A stretch of DNA of 64,000 bases from Panulirus ornatus (taxonomy: Eukaryota; Arthropoda; Malacostraca; Decapoda; Palinuridae): assembly GCF_036320965.1 (NCBI RefSeq), contig NC_092228.1, forward strand, positions 16,691,393 to 16,755,392, read 5' to 3'. This document shows, one piece after another, positions 48,399 to 60,879 of the stretch (the stretch's first letter is position 1; every line of letters starts with the position of its first letter). Below the pieces are notes generated by a model. The model searched no databases. It had not been told where the DNA came from and saw only the letters and a list, made by a program, of their open reading frames with translations. The translations under genes and the position numbers were made by a program.

Positions 48399-48672
48399 CG
48401 AGTGAATGAGTGTGACAGTCTGCTAGTGAACGAGTGTGACAGTCTGCTAGTGAACGAGTGTGACAGTCTGCTTGTGAACAAGTGTGACAGCCTGCTAGTG
48501 AACGAGTGTGACAGTCTGCTAGTGAACGAGTGAGAGACTGCTAGTGAAAGTGTGACAGTCTGCTCGTGAACGAGCGCGAAAGACTGCTAGTGAACGAGTG
48601 TGACAGTCTGCTAGTGAACGAGTGTGACAGTCTGCTAGTGAACGAGTGTGACAGTCCGCTAGTGAACGAGTG
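48399..48672 (+). repeat. 24-bp minisatellite, about 11 copies
   Basis: Units of AGTGAACGAGTGTGACAGTC plus TGCT, with some shortened copies in the middle. Confidence 0.95.
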
Positions 48673-49019
48673 CGAAGTTAATATGGAATGTATTCGTGAT
48701 TAAACCTGTTTTAAACGTCTGAGAAAACGCGTTCAGATTAACACACGGGTTTAAGTGAACGTAAACCTCGTTGTTAAATCCCCCACTCCCTTCCCTAAAC
48801 TCCTCATATTTTTGTATCCATACAATCATGGGTACAGCACCTGGTACAGCACCACCACCACAACAGATGCTGCAACATTACTAAAGCGGAAAAAATAGAA
48901 GAATATTGCTAGGCCAGAGAAGAGGTTGGTGCCACAATTTTGGCACCGAAATACGGCACAGGTGCCAGGGTTTCACAGGCACCATATGGGACTGTATGGG
49001 TAAGGCATATATAAGGGGA

Positions 49020-49900
49020 CCTGATGGCCCATGACGAAGTTATCTGCTGGAGGGGAGGACGTGAAGAAGGACACGTGACAGGGAACCCGATGGTCCATGG
49101 CGAGGTTATCTGCTGTCGGAGAGGACATGGGAGCGCGCGGGAAGGCCAGACCTGATGGCCTATGGCGAGGTTATGTGCTGCTGGAGAGGACATGGGAGCG
49201 CGCGGGAAGGCCAGACCTGATGGTCCATGGCGAGGTTATCTGCTGCTGGAGAGGACTTGGGAGCGCACTGGAAGGCCAGACGATGGTCCATGGCGAGGTT
49301 ATCTGCTGTTAGAGAGGACATGGGAGCGCGCGGGAAGGCCAGACCTGATGGTCCATGGCGAGGTTATCTGCTGCTGGAGAGGACATGGGAGCGCGCGGGG
49401 AGGCCAGACCTGATGGTCCATGGCGAGGTTATCTGCTGCTGGAGAGGACATGGGAGCGCGCGGGGAGGCCAGACCTGATGGTCCATGGCGAGGTTATCTG
49501 CTGGAGGAGAGGACATGGGAGCGCACGGGGAGGCCAGACCTGATGGTCCATGGCGAGGTTATCTGCTGCTGGAGAGGACATGGGAGCGCGCGGGGAGGCC
49601 AGACCTGATGGTCCATGGCGAGGTTATCTGCTGGAGGAGAGGAAATGGGAGCGCACGGGGAGGCCAGACCTGATGGTCCATGGCGAGGTTATTTGCTGCT
49701 GGAGAGAACATGGGAGCGCGCGGGGAGGCCAGACCTGATGGTCCATGGCGAGGTTATCTGCTGGAGGAGAGGACATGGGAGCGCGCTGGAAGGCAAGACC
49801 TGATGGTCCATGGCGAGGTTATCTGCTGGAGGAGAGGACATGGGAGCGCGCTGGAAGGCCAGACCTGATGGCCTATGGCGAGGTTATCTGCTGTCATGAT
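49020..49900 (+). repeat. 65-bp minisatellite, GC-rich diverged subfamily
   Basis: About 13 units share TGGTCCATGGCGAGGTTATC with the 24-kb family and keep the 65-bp length and the AGACCTGATGGTC hairpin. The GTACATGGGAAAGCCAGATAAC half is replaced by GGACATGGGAGCGCGCGGGG. Three sub-types (CTGCTGGAG, CTGGAGGAG, CTGTTAGAG) alternate. The staggered 62-codon frames are repeat translations. Confidence 0.95.
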
Positions 49901-50534
49901 CTAAATGGCGGAGGAAACACGAGACAACACAATACAGGTGACCCAAATGACAAACCTCAGCGTTACGAAACCTTTGATACAGGGAGGGGGAGAGGGCGAA
50001 CAAGACGGGGCAGAGAGACTGAGGTACAGCCAGCCGCAATGGGAAGGGGCTATGAATGAGGAGGGCCGGCCACTTGCACCGAGGCTGAGGTGCAAGACGA
50101 CGCGACCCAAGAAACAACGCTCGGGAGCTTGTCGTGTTCCTGTCCGACCTGACCATTAAGAGGAGGCAGGTCTGGCTGGGGGTGTACAAGCGGGAGGAAA
50201 AGCTACATTACCAGACACGTTACGACCACGCTATCTTAACGATCGGTCGGGACGGACGAGAGGCACAGGGATGACCCAACCCCCCTCCTCTCAGTAGCAC
50301 CCGGGGTCGCAGGCTTCGACACCCTCCTTCATGGACAGGCACAGCACGGATGGTCGCCAGGACGGTAGCACAAATCTGAACATCTTCCCACTGTCATGTT
50401 CTCTGGCACTCGTACTCATGGTATCATTTCCTTGCACTCTATCTCTCCCTGACACTGTTCTTCAAGCTAGGACGAGAAAGGAGGACAGATATTATCTGGC
50501 AGATGACCCCAGACATACAACTCAGTGTGGGTTA

Positions 50535-50535
<1 letters not shown>

Positions 50536-50599
<64 letters not shown>
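50536..50599. repeat. (TA)n microsatellite
   Basis: About 62 bp of TA; left flank of the ~230-bp element. Confidence 0.95.
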
Positions 50600-50603
<4 letters not shown>

Positions 50604-50701
50604 GGGGATAGGGGAGAAAGAATACTTCCCACGTATTCCCTGCGTGTCGTAGAAGGCGACTAAAAGGGAAGGGAGCGGGGGGCTGGAAATCCTCCCCTCT
50701 C

Positions 50702-50736
<35 letters not shown>

Positions 50737-50842
50737 CCAAAAGATGGAACAGAGAAGGGGGCCAGGTGAGGGTATTCCCTCAAAGGCCCAGTCCTCTGTT
50801 CTTAACGCTACCTCGCTATCGCGGGAAATGGCGAATAGTATA
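50599..50842 (+). mobile_element. ~230-bp interspersed element, copy 3
   Basis: Plus orientation, from CCCTGGGGATAGGGG to GGCGAATAGTATAAAAAG. The internal T-run is expanded to about 33 bases versus 12-13 in the other copies. Flanked by (TA)n on both sides. Confidence 0.8.
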
Positions 50843-50847
50843 AAAAG

Positions 50848-50861
<14 letters not shown>

Positions 50862-50919
<58 letters not shown>
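50862..50919. repeat. (TA)n microsatellite
   Basis: About 58 bp of TA; right flank of the element. Confidence 0.95.
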
Positions 50920-50939
50920 CACCGTACAATCTCAATAAC

Positions 50940-52180
50940 ATTACCCTTACGATCTACATTAGGTCCCTAGATTTCATGTCTTATAAGCTCTTTTAAACAC
51001 TTCTGAAACACATAAAGATGGGTCTACTTCTATTCCCAGGACTTCGAAAGCACAGGAGCTTACCTATGTAAAACAACTGTAACGTATGATGACAACAAAC
51101 TCAGTCTGTTCTGGCCTTATTATCCCGACATTCGAGGTGTCAGTTCTCGACACACTCACTCCACCACCCCCACACCCTCTCTCTCTCTCTCTCTCCCTAA
51201 GACTTTCCCTCCCAGATGCCAGTAATAATTGTTCTGTCGAGTCTTGCCCCTTTTATTGACATGCCGTCCCCTGGCGTTATCTCCGACTGACACTTTCCAG
51301 AGGCATCTTACCTCTCGTCTTCCTTTAATCCACTGCTGTCGGTCTGACCACACGTGACCACCGACTTGTCTCGGCTGTTAATGTGGGTCTCAAGACTCTC
51401 CTTACAAAATCGGGAGGGGTCTGTCTTCGTCTTCGAACATTCTGTAGTCTTCCACTAATGGGAATGCTTACCGGTATAATCCTAAATTTATTACCGGCAT
51501 CTGGTGAGCTTCAGCCCCGCCTAAAATCATGCTGCAGTGCTCAGGTCAGATTCGCAGCACATTACAGGGAGCCTCAAGAAGAATTTATTCCAGAGCATCA
51601 TAACACTGTATAGCGTCTGCTAGACTACTATAACGACCGGGGAAGTTCCATCCCCTGGCCCAAATTTGGGGGCAGCCTGAGAGAGGGGGGTCGAGGGTGT
51701 AAATGTTTTCATAACAAAACTTACCGTATGACGTCAGTGAATAGGAGAAGAGATAACTAATGATAACTAATCCGGGTTTACCCAGTTAGCTCGGGTGACC
51801 TAACCAGGTTATCTCTGGTTCTTTCTGCGGGGACACACCTACACCGCCGAATTACCTCTGAAGTCTATCAGGGTAACTAAGTTACGTTTACGAACAATCT
51901 ACTCGAGCCACGAAATCATCTCTCAAGAAAAAAAAAAAATCATTTACATCAACCAACTAACAAATGTACTCCCATCTTTCTTCTCTTTTTCTTCTTTATT
52001 TTTCATTTTTGTCTTCATGCTCTGAAGGTGTATTCGTGGAGGTGTATTCACGGTTCCCCTAATGAGGTTAAAGTCCTCGTCTTCTTCATCATGGCAATGC
52101 CGTTCGTCATCCGCTTATATTTCTTAATACAACCCATGCAGGACAGCCAGTGACCTCCCACACCTACCTCCACCACCACC
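50940..52180. other. Unique sequence, no supported gene
   Basis: Single-copy-looking. A perfect CRE palindrome TGACGTCA lies at about 51731, followed by GATAACTAATGATAACTAAT. Overlapping 65-77 codon frames near 51160-51610 lack splice support, apart from a GAG|GTAAGA donor on the minus strand near 51312. Confidence 0.4.
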
Positions 52181-52188
52181 ACCTCCAG

Positions 52189-52262
52189 CCGACGACGTGA
52201 TCGAGCGGGAACAGTTGGATGGACCCCCGGAGTGTCAGAGCGGCCACAGGGAGCACGAGTAG
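52189..52262 (+). CDS. Weak terminal-exon candidate C, product unknown
   Basis: After a C-rich acceptor (CCACCACCTCCAG, ending 52188) two bases lead into DDVIEREQLDGPPECQSGHR EHE and a TAG at 52260. 19 of 23 codons end in G or C. Phase 1 entry fits the exit of exon B, giving a possible C-terminal end. The acceptor tract is CAC-repeat-like rather than T-rich, and exon F competes for the same junction, so the two would be alternatives. Confidence 0.25.
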
Positions 52263-52400
52263 GTACAAGCGGCTACGTATGATGATAAACAAGGACAAAA
52301 CTCTAGGTAGGCGTGGAGGGAGGGTTGTGTGTGTGTGTGTGGGCATGGCGGTGGCAGCCTGGAAACCACAGGGGTAACATTTATGTGGTACACCAACAGC

Positions 52401-52435
52401 TGACGGGAGGGAGGAAGGACCAAAGACTTGCGCGG
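52401..52435 (+). CDS. Weak short-exon candidate F, product unknown
   Basis: 35 bp between GGTACACCAACAG (52400) and GCG|GTAAGTAAC. With two leading bases it reads DGREEGPKTCA. It enters in phase 1, as exon B leaves, and exits in phase 0, as segment G enters. The sequence is too short to judge by codon bias (7 of 11). Confidence 0.25.
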
Positions 52436-52532
52436 TAAGTAACTACCCCTCTAATGGGGGGCGCTGGGGAATGTTGACGCCATCAGCGGCAAGGAACGTG
52501 CCGACCCCAACCTTCCTTGATGGATGGACCAG

Positions 52533-52730
52533 GCGGCCCACAAGACAGCGGGGGTGGCCCGCGTGGTCAAGTTCACGTCATCGCCGGCTTCGCCACACAC
52601 AACTCTTAAGTCACTACAAACCTCCTCCAACACAGCTGGTAATTGGAACTGGAGGGGAGGCCAACTCCCCTATCTGCACTCCTCCCACACTGGTTCTTGG
52701 GGACAAGCGCGCGCGCCTCCGTCCGTATAA
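52533..52730 (+). CDS. Weak exon candidate G, product unknown
   Basis: A 97-bp putative intron (52436-52532) ends CCTTCCTTGATGGATGGACCAG. The phase-0 frame then reads AAHKTAGVARVVKFTSSPAS and runs to a TAA at 52728-52730; 13 of the first 14 third positions are G or C, after which bias weakens. A GTAATT donor at about 52641 could end it earlier. The minus strand also has an open frame here with similar GC, so strand is uncertain. Confidence 0.25.
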   Translation, partial: AAHKTAGVARVVKFTSSPASPHTTLKSLQTSSNTAGNWNWRGGQLPYLHSSHTGSWGQARAPPSV

Positions 52731-52759
52731 GCCAGATCCTCCATCCAAGGAGAACCTTT

Positions 52760-53820
52760 GCATATGACGAAGAACGAGTAACTCTTCAATTACGGGTGAT
52801 CGCTTGCAGTCAATCGCGTTCCAGAAAAATGATACATATAATCCAGTTCTCCCCATCTTGGGCTCTTGAGAGGGAGAACAAACCCTCAGACATCCCAAAC
52901 CAGTAATGTTGTTAATAAGGGCAAAACAACACGTCAGGCACCATACGAGAACCTTATGTGTATACTGGTCGAGGAGGAGACAGGCTTTGACGAGGCAGGT
53001 TAGAGGAAGAGCATCAAGCATCAAGGAAGAGAGGGCGACAGGAGGTGAGGCAGACGAGAAGACTGACGAAGGCAAGCAGGGGGAGGATGGCAAGCAAGCA
53101 AAGATATATAACACACAGGAGGTCCAGATGCCAGCAAGCAAGCAGGCAGAATGAGAAGAGGAGGATAGCTGGGTAAGGCAGGTACGGAGAGAGGTCGTAG
53201 AAGACAAACATCGACAGATCCATAAGGTCCTTTCGAGGGTTGACTGTGATGATGGAAAAGATGAGAAACACAGGTAGATAATGGGGTGGTTAGAACAGGA
53301 GGGCAAGCACATGACTTGCTGACAGATAACTGTAAACTCTTCACGTAACTATACTGAGGTGCACATTAATGTCAGTCGTGTACCTGAAGCTAAATGTTTG
53401 TGAAGTCTGTTCTTAAACGTGTCCATGACCTTCCATTCAGCTGCGCTATCAAATCATTCCATGAGTTAACAATCCAGTTGAAAAAAAAAAAAAAGGTTCT
53501 GTTACATTCATAGTAAAACGTTTGCCCAACATTTTCAAACTACTCCTGAGAAGGAAAAACACATCAATCTAGTCTTAAATAGTTACTTTGGGTCGAGATT
53601 ATTAGAGCCTATGGTCATTCTAAATACCTGTATCACATCACAATTGATCTTCTCTCTTATAAGGTAAATAATTACGTAAGGCCACTAGCAAGTAAAACGT
53701 ACAAAGTTAAGGTGAAGTCCACGCTCGGAGGTAATGGAAAGGGATTCCTCCTCACTTAGAAAATGGTATATTAACATCTTCCATTCGAATACTGTTAACT
53801 GTTTCTATAAACGACAAATA
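52760..53820. other. Unique and purine-rich sequence, no supported gene
   Basis: From 52980 to 53300 the + strand is A/G-rich with GGCAAGCA repeats, which opens a 232-codon Leu/Ser/Cys-rich minus frame (53312-52614). Its composition follows from the pyrimidine bias and I do not regard it as coding. Confidence 0.5.
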
Positions 53821-53827
53821 ACAAGAG

Positions 53828-54447
53828 AAAACCTGATGGTCTATGACGAGGTTTTCTGCTGGAGGACAGCACATGGGAAAGCCAGATAACACAAGACCTG
53901 ATGGTCTATGACGAGGTTTTCTGCTGGAGGACAGCACATGGGAAAGCCAGATAACACAAGACCTGATGGTCTATGACGAGGTTATCTGCTGGAGGACAGT
54001 ACATGGGAAAGCCAGATAACAGAAGACCTGATGGTCTATGACGAGGTTATCTGCTGGAGGACAGTACATGGGAAAGCCAGATAACACAAGACCTGATGGT
54101 CTATGACGAGGTTATCTGCTGGAGGACAGTACATGGGAAAGCCAGATAACAGAAGACCTGATGGTCTATGACGAGGTTATCTGCTGGAGGACAGTACATG
54201 GGAAAGCCAGATAACACAAGACCTGATGGTCTATGACGAGGTTATCTGCTGGAGGACAGTACATGGGAAAGCCAGATAACACAAGACCTGATGGTCTATG
54301 ACGAGGTTATCTGCTGGAGGACAGTACGTGGGAAAGCCAGATAACACAAGACCTGATGGTCTATGACGAGGTTATCTGCTGGAGGACAGTACATGGGAAA
54401 GCCAGATAACACAAGACCAGACGGTCTACGACGAAATTATCTGCTGG
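53828..54447 (+). repeat. 65-bp minisatellite, about 9.5 copies
   Basis: Same unit as 24.05-24.84 kb and more uniform, copies about 97-99% alike. The first two units have TTTTCTGC in place of TTATCTGC. Confidence 0.95.
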
Positions 54448-54751
54448 ACAGTGGGAGGATTTGAAACACCTATCAACATAGATGGGGAAAAGGAGACTAA
54501 ACAGAGTAGCCAAGCACTGTGAATTAATTCCCAATTCAATATACAGATTTTTTCCTAGCAATTCACAGACAAAGAGGAAGGAAGAGCGAGGAGGGTTGGG
54601 TAAGGGAGAGGTGGAGCTAGGGTGAGGCTGGCGGTCAGTGTCAGACAGGTCAAGTGGTCAGGCTATCATTAATCAGCACCACCAGTCATCCTTCCCATGA
54701 CCCACAACCTGCACCACCCAACCAACCACACGTACTGCCCCTCCTCTACCT

Positions 54752-54756
<5 letters not shown>

Positions 54757-54803
<47 letters not shown>

Positions 54804-54861
54804 AAGGGATGGGGCCATACGAGTGTACAACAAGATTCTCATACTAAAGAAATAGGTTACC

Positions 54862-54935
<74 letters not shown>

Positions 54936-55012
54936 GGGATGGGGCCATACGACTGTATAACTCCAGTCTCATACTAAAGAAATAGGTTACCACACACATA
55001 CACACACACACA
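54757..55012 (+). repeat. Tandem duplication with (CA)n tracts
   Basis: CACAAGGGATGGGGCCATAC and CTCATACTAAAGAAATAGGT occur twice about 130 bp apart, each copy flanked by (CA)n. Confidence 0.95.
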
Positions 55013-55014
55013 CC

Positions 55015-55620
55015 ACAGCAAGTCTAACCATGTATAGAATCACCTTCTTTGTACCTACCACATACACCCACATCTACAACCTACCTCTTTACCACACAAA
55101 TCCCTAACTCGAGCAAGTCTAACTGTACCACACAAAACCCGGCCAACACTCGAAGCTCCTGCAGTCGGGCACCATATCATGGATCACCATTACATTTCCT
55201 TCTGGCTACTAGATCTTTACTCTTTAACGACACCACCGCAGTAAAAGGAGCAGACGGTAAAACAATCAACACACAGAGAGAGATCTGAATAAAACTGGCG
55301 AAATGAGTAATGCCTCCGTACGTTCACTGACGCAATGGGGTCACATTCGCCTACCTACGCTACCGGAAGTCTCGAGATTCGACCACACAACCGCTGCCAA
55401 GCTTTCCGTAACAGCTACAGTTACGGTAACTTCCCTCTACGGCTACAGGCTACTGTAACGACCTCCTACAGCAGGAGGATGAGATGGTGCCTTCCATAAC
55501 CCGCTCATGTGCGACTGTCGTCTCTACAGTATATAACAACGAGTCACTAATATGTGGTCAACATATTCACTAAAAATAACAAAGTCACACTGGAGAGGGA
55601 GGAGATCAAGGATTTCTTTC
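55015..55620. other. Unique sequence, no supported gene
   Basis: CA- and AC-rich unique DNA; nothing with splice signals and coding bias. Confidence 0.5.
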
Positions 55621-55632
55621 AAAGAAGGGAAT

Positions 55633-55976
55633 ACGGTGGCGAGGACAATCTACGGTGGCGAGGACAATCTACGGTGGCGAGGACAATCTACGGTGGCGAG
55701 GACAATCTACGGTGGCAAGGACAATCTACGGTGGCGAGGACAATCTACGGTGGCGAGGACAATCTACGGTGGCGAGGACAATCTACGGTGGCAAGGACAA
55801 TCTACGGTGGCGAGGACAATCTACGGTGGCGAGGACAATCTACGATGGCGAAGACAATCTACGGTGGCAAGGACATTCTACGGTGGCGAGGACAATCTAC
55901 GATGGCAAGGACAATCTACGATGGCAAGGACAATCTACGGTGGCAAGGACAATCTACGGTGGCGAAGACAATCTCT
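55633..55976 (+). repeat. 19-bp minisatellite, 18 copies
   Basis: Units GGTGGCGAGGACAATCTAC with only G/A changes at two positions (GGCAAGG, GATGGC) and one ATTC variant. Frames cycle through all three phases every 57 bp and stay open. Confidence 0.95.
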
Positions 55977-55999
55977 GGTACCCTTATGTGGCGGGCGAA

Positions 56000-56567
56000 A
56001 CACTGCAACACCGGACAAGCAAACACACACACACACACATACAGTCACGTTATTACTCATGGTATAGCTACCATCATGGAAGAATCTATACTCCCAGATT
56101 TCAGAAGGCAATTTCTCTGGCCGCACAAATCATCAAGATGTTCAAAAAATATACATATGTACAATTTCGCGCTAATACGTACTTCATTCTCAGTGTCACT
56201 TGAAAGTGTACTTCATGTAAGACATGCATGAGCGGCCACTGCTATAATCTTCCTCGCTCAACAGACGAACAAACACTTCGCCGTTATGTTCTTAGATCTT
56301 AAAACTCACAAGAGTTCTAAATGTGCAATGTATACTTGAGCTTACGTGTGATCGTCGTCCGTCAATATTCCTTCACACAGATAAAGCTCTCTGGTTTCGG
56401 CACTGGAAAGACGAACCTCCCGTAAACACTCGCCCATTCCGCGACACATGCCAGGGTGACGTGAGACGACACCTACATGTTGCTACCCGATCCGTCACCC
56501 CCTACTGGGGGCATCACACAGCATGGTCACCAGGTCCTATGAGTCTCCCCCTTATGCACCAAATATC

Positions 56568-56610
<43 letters not shown>

Positions 56611-57300
56611 CGGGGCTGTCGGAAGGGCAAGATCCCGTGAAGCCTTGGGCGAACCTTCTTACGAACGAAAAGGACAGATGAAACTAAGAAAGCAACTTCG
56701 AGGCCTGTGGCCACCGCCTCTGGTCCTTCCCGTCACAGGGTAATCACTCTCCCCCTTCAGAAACGTCATCACCCTGCGCGGGGTAGCCACCCCGACCAAG
56801 AGCCCCCGTAACGCGGGAGTTAGTGGGGGGCAGGGAGACATCAACTAGCTTCGCTGTTACCTTTACAGAGAGTTCTTTAGTTCGCCCATAAAAGTCAACG
56901 CCACGGATCCCCCGACCACAGCTCTTCAAAGTCGCTTAAAAGTGACGCAATCGCCTCCTCAACGTGTCGACCGGATAATACAAGGAGCCCGGGCCATCTA
57001 TTTGAAGACCTTGCTGTGCGCGGACCGCTCAGCATCATCAATACCTCGCTGGCCGAAATACCGGTCGAGCAAGACGAGGTCCAACGAAAGTTAGGTCATG
57101 TGACCACTGCATTCCACCCGCCACCAAACAGTTAAACTATCACAAGGTAGGGTTAGTGACCCACGACTTTTTATGTCCTCCCTGTGTGCAGAAGCAGTGC
57201 GGGGCGGTCATAAACTCGTCCCGAAATGCTTGGCTTTTGGCCTTGATCCGCGAGATATCTGCTGACATCCGTTAGAAAAACGTGGGACTTGGGTAAAGTA
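56000..57300. other. Unique sequence, no supported gene
   Basis: Includes (CA)n at 56570-56608. GC-rich around 56640-57010, with no convincing exon. Confidence 0.5.
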
Positions 57301-57305
57301 CAGAC

Positions 57306-57376
57306 CTGCAAGGCGTCCCAGGCCAGCCAGGGACGTGGGTGGATGCGAAGGGCTTCAGGTAGCAGCTTCCAACAGC
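57306..57376 (-). other. Very weak exon-like segment
   Basis: On the minus strand, 71 bp between GTTTGTTCAATCAG and GCAG|GTCTGT; one frame reads CWKLLPEALRIHPRPWLAWD with about 70% GC third positions. Donor is poor. Not called as a gene. Confidence 0.2.
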
Positions 57377-57419
57377 CTGATTGAACAAACGTACGGCACG
57401 ACATAGTGCTCTATGACCA

Positions 57420-57800
57420 AACTGTGAGGACATGGGAAGGTAAGGCCCTAGACTGAACTGTGGAGGTAGAAGACCTCCGCAACCAACATAAGGTAAGGCA
57501 TGTTTAAGGGAAGGTCCCAGACAGAGCTGTGAGAGTAGAAGACCTCCCAGACCATTGTAAGGTATACTTAAGGTTAGGCTTCACCACCTAAGACCCCAAA
57601 GAACCAACACGGACTTCAACCGACGAGGCAATAACAGAAAGAAAATATTTCGTCATGGTAACACAAGTGACTGTAAAACCAGTGATTCTCACTCGCTACT
57701 ATCTTCATACCACCAGTCGACGTCAGACCCGTCCTGACAAGAACAAGACAGAACCAGTCGACGTCAGACCTGTCCTGACAAGCACAAGACAGAAGCGCGG
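57420..57800 (+). repeat. Two small tandem duplications
   Basis: An ~80-bp imperfect duplication with GTAGAAGACCTCC at 57440-57580, and a 46-bp near-exact duplication with CCAGTCGACGTCAGACC at 57711-57793. Confidence 0.8.
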
Positions 57801-58970
57801 GGGGACAGGACCACAGCCTGATGCAGGTGGCAAGGCCCGTGTGCCTTACAACACTTCCCAGTGATGGTGTATAAGTCAGATGTCAAACCCAAGAACCTTC
57901 GCTGGGATCAGGGGGGGAAAGAAAATAAAAAAAAAAACCGCTAGGATCCTTACCACAATACCTCAAGAGAACCATCACAGGTCCAAACAGCCCTGCATGG
58001 TTCGTCTAAACTCACACACGACACACGAGACACGAGGATGAGGACGACTGCAGACTTCGTCCCCCGCTGCTCGCACAACCGAGGAACTTCAGTTCGCCAG
58101 CAAATTACTGCGCCAGCAACACGTGCTCTGCTCTGCAAGACGGAAGTGAACGACACGAGATACGGTCAGAAGAGTTTGAAAAAGATTTGGACGACTCATG
58201 GTTTCTGAGAGGGTGAAAACGCATCCTTTACAGTGGGCTAGGTGGGGCAGGGTCGGTAACGAGAGCATGAGATGGAATGACTTCTCGAGCTTAGCAGTGT
58301 AAGAAAGTAACAGGAATAACATGTCACACAGTGTAACCATGTGACGCTGTGGCTCGCCGGTCATAACTTTCAGTGATAGTATGGGTGAGGAGTACATATC
58401 TACGGTACGTGTAGGAAAGTACAGAAAGTACACTGGGTATAGTACAACGACATGGGAGGGTGACAGTCGAGTTCGTGCGGGGCCCAGGGACCTATAGGGT
58501 CCCCCTTCCTCTCTTTCGTCAGAAGAAGAGGGAGGTCTGGCATGTTCCAGCTGAAGGTGGCAATACACACGCGCCCACCTCTCGGGCACAGAAACCGACG
58601 TGATATCTACAGAAGAGGGAAAGAGAACCATCAGTGTAGCATACGAAAGTGGCCTCAGATTTGGGGAGTTCATAAAGCGGAGTGATATAGTCGCGTGCAG
58701 TTAGATGCGTCCCAGGTGACAGACCAATATTACTTCAGGAGGGAACGAATCAATCCCTTGTATACTCCAGGTTGGCCACGCAGAACACTTCCATCTCTGG
58801 CATGTGAGCGGGAGTGTAGACTTACCCAAGAGGCAGACTTAGCCATGTGTGATACTGTTGGATATCCTATCAGATATCCAAGACCTTCTACCTGTTAAGA
58901 CGATGCCAAATGTCTGTCGTATTGTGCTGTGAATTTTTACGGCCACGAAACGAGAGAGGGGAGAAAGTCT
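57800..58970. other. Unique sequence with a 194-codon unexplained frame
   Basis: The minus frame 58673-58089 starts MNSPNLRPLSYATLMVLF. It has no third-position bias or recognisable domain. In 128 kb of six-frame sequence one frame this long is expected roughly by chance. Confidence 0.3.

Positions 58971-58971
<1 letters not shown>

Positions 58972-59047
<76 letters not shown>
58972..59047. repeat. (GA)n microsatellite
   Basis: About 74 bp of GA. Confidence 0.95.
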
Positions 59048-59049
<2 letters not shown>

Positions 59050-59284
59050 AGGTGTATTATGGATCTTAAAGGGGCGACTGCGTCTCTCCCACTGGGGAAA
59101 CTCCCTTGCTCAGCCCCAAGCAGCAGCCCCGTCCTCAGCACCTCATTACAGACCCATAAACAGTACGCAGCAGCACGCACTGTCTTTGTCAAACAACCCC
59201 TAGACAGCGAACTGATTTTAACAGCCCTCCGTACACAGCCCAGATGACGCCCCCGCACACTGCAGTCCATGCCAGAAGGGATAC

Positions 59285-59550
59285 CAGGGGACCTGATTGT
59301 CTATGGCGAGGTTATCTTCCAGACGACAGAACACGGGAAGGTCAGACAACACAAGATGCGAGGACTCGCGACCAGATTCTCCACCGAAAGACAAGCACAG
59401 GAGAGTTCATGGCAAGGACAGGCAGGTAACAAGGAGAACCGAGACGGTCTATGACGAAGTCATGTCTGCCGAAGGGCAGCACGTGGAGGTACATGAGAAG
59501 GACAAAGGGGACCTGAAGGCCCACAACGAGGCCATCTACCGGAGGACGGC
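59285..59550 (+). repeat. Isolated, highly diverged copies of the 65-bp family
   Basis: GTCTATGGCGAGGTTATCTT at 59300 and GGTCTATGACGAAGTCATGT near 59448, with GACCTGA(A/T)(T/G)G neighbours, are decayed relatives of the 65-bp unit outside any array. Confidence 0.65.
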
Positions 59551-59922
59551 ACCGGTATCCTTAAGGTTTCAGTCTTCATGGACGTAAGAGACAGAGGATA
59601 GAAAACCACAGGTCAGTGAGGGGAGCGGTCAGTCAAGGGGACGGACGCTTGGCATCAGTATGCGACGCAAGGGTGACGCAAGGGTGCAATGTGGGGAGCG
59701 AGCGAGGCGGGGAGGGGTGCCCATGGAGAGTACGCCCTTGGTGATTGCATCTGTGCGTATCACTGGCGGCAGGCGACAATTAAGCCCAGTATTTCATCGC
59801 CAGGCGGTGGTTACATGACTAACACAATCCCCCACCAGTCACTCTCACGCCCTAATAGAGGCGTCCGCTGACCACAGGTTTAGAAACGATACTGTCTGTC
59901 CTAAACCACAGTCTGGACCCAC

Positions 59923-60038
<116 letters not shown>

Positions 60039-60039
60039 T

Positions 60040-60640
60040 GATCATACTGAAAATACAGTCGTCTATCTCCCTTCAGTCCAGCAATAGTCACTGTCAGGGA
60101 CGACAAATATCATCCCCCCCCGAACAACAGCCTTATACAGACGAAGGGAAATCTAGACTCGCACTCATCTCGGCTACGTCAGAGGGTCTCCAATCACCCG
60201 AGGACGGCGGTGTTGCACACACCTGTAAACAACGTCTCAAATGTTGCTGACCGGACGAGTCTTCTTCCCACGGCAATAGGTCGACCGTAAAAACGATCGC
60301 TGGCAAAATTGGGTCCCCCCGTGACTAACACCAGTAAACAAACAGTCTCAGATCCTGAAAAATTGTGGGTGATCAGTGCACTATCCCATGACGTGAGCTC
60401 TCGGGTAAAACCACAAGTCACGGAAGTTCATATATTACACTAAAGAAAAAAACAACTAAACCGTGGGCTTATAGTTGTCTCTGCCAATGAGGATGGGAGG
60501 AGACAGAGATTTGGGGAGAGACTTGAAAGAAATTAACGGCAGGGAAAGACAAGCATAATCACATTCGGCTCTGGTCTCTTCTTTTTCTCCGTATGAACGA
60601 ACTCCTCAAGAAGAATACGCGGGTCGATTCGGAGCTCAAG
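60040..60640. other. Unique sequence, no supported gene
   Basis: Nothing with splice signals and coding bias. Confidence 0.5.

Positions 60641-60642
<2 letters not shown>

Positions 60643-60720
<78 letters not shown>
60643..60720. repeat. (GA)n microsatellite
   Basis: About 76 bp of GA. Confidence 0.95.
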
Positions 60721-60723
<3 letters not shown>

Positions 60724-60879
60724 AGGACCTGATCGGGGACAGAGGGCGGGAGAGGTTGCCGCCACGTTAGACAGGAGGGGCTGGAGCAGATGACAGATGG
60801 TTGAGGTAAGGCAGCCACGAGACACAGCAACATGTGACACGACAGAGAGGCTGGGACAAAAGACGGAAAGGATCGGGAC

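Noticed and set aside
49097..49868. Series of overlapping 62-codon frames starting MARLSA
   Set aside because: One per unit of the 65-bp array, staggered because 65 is not a multiple of three.
52614..53312. 232-codon minus-strand frame
   Set aside because: Leu/Ser/Cys/Pro-rich composition follows the pyrimidine bias of that strand; no third-position bias, no domain, no splice support.
58089..58673. 194-codon minus-strand frame
   Set aside because: No codon bias or recognisable domain. A frame of this length is expected about once by chance in six frames of 64 kb.
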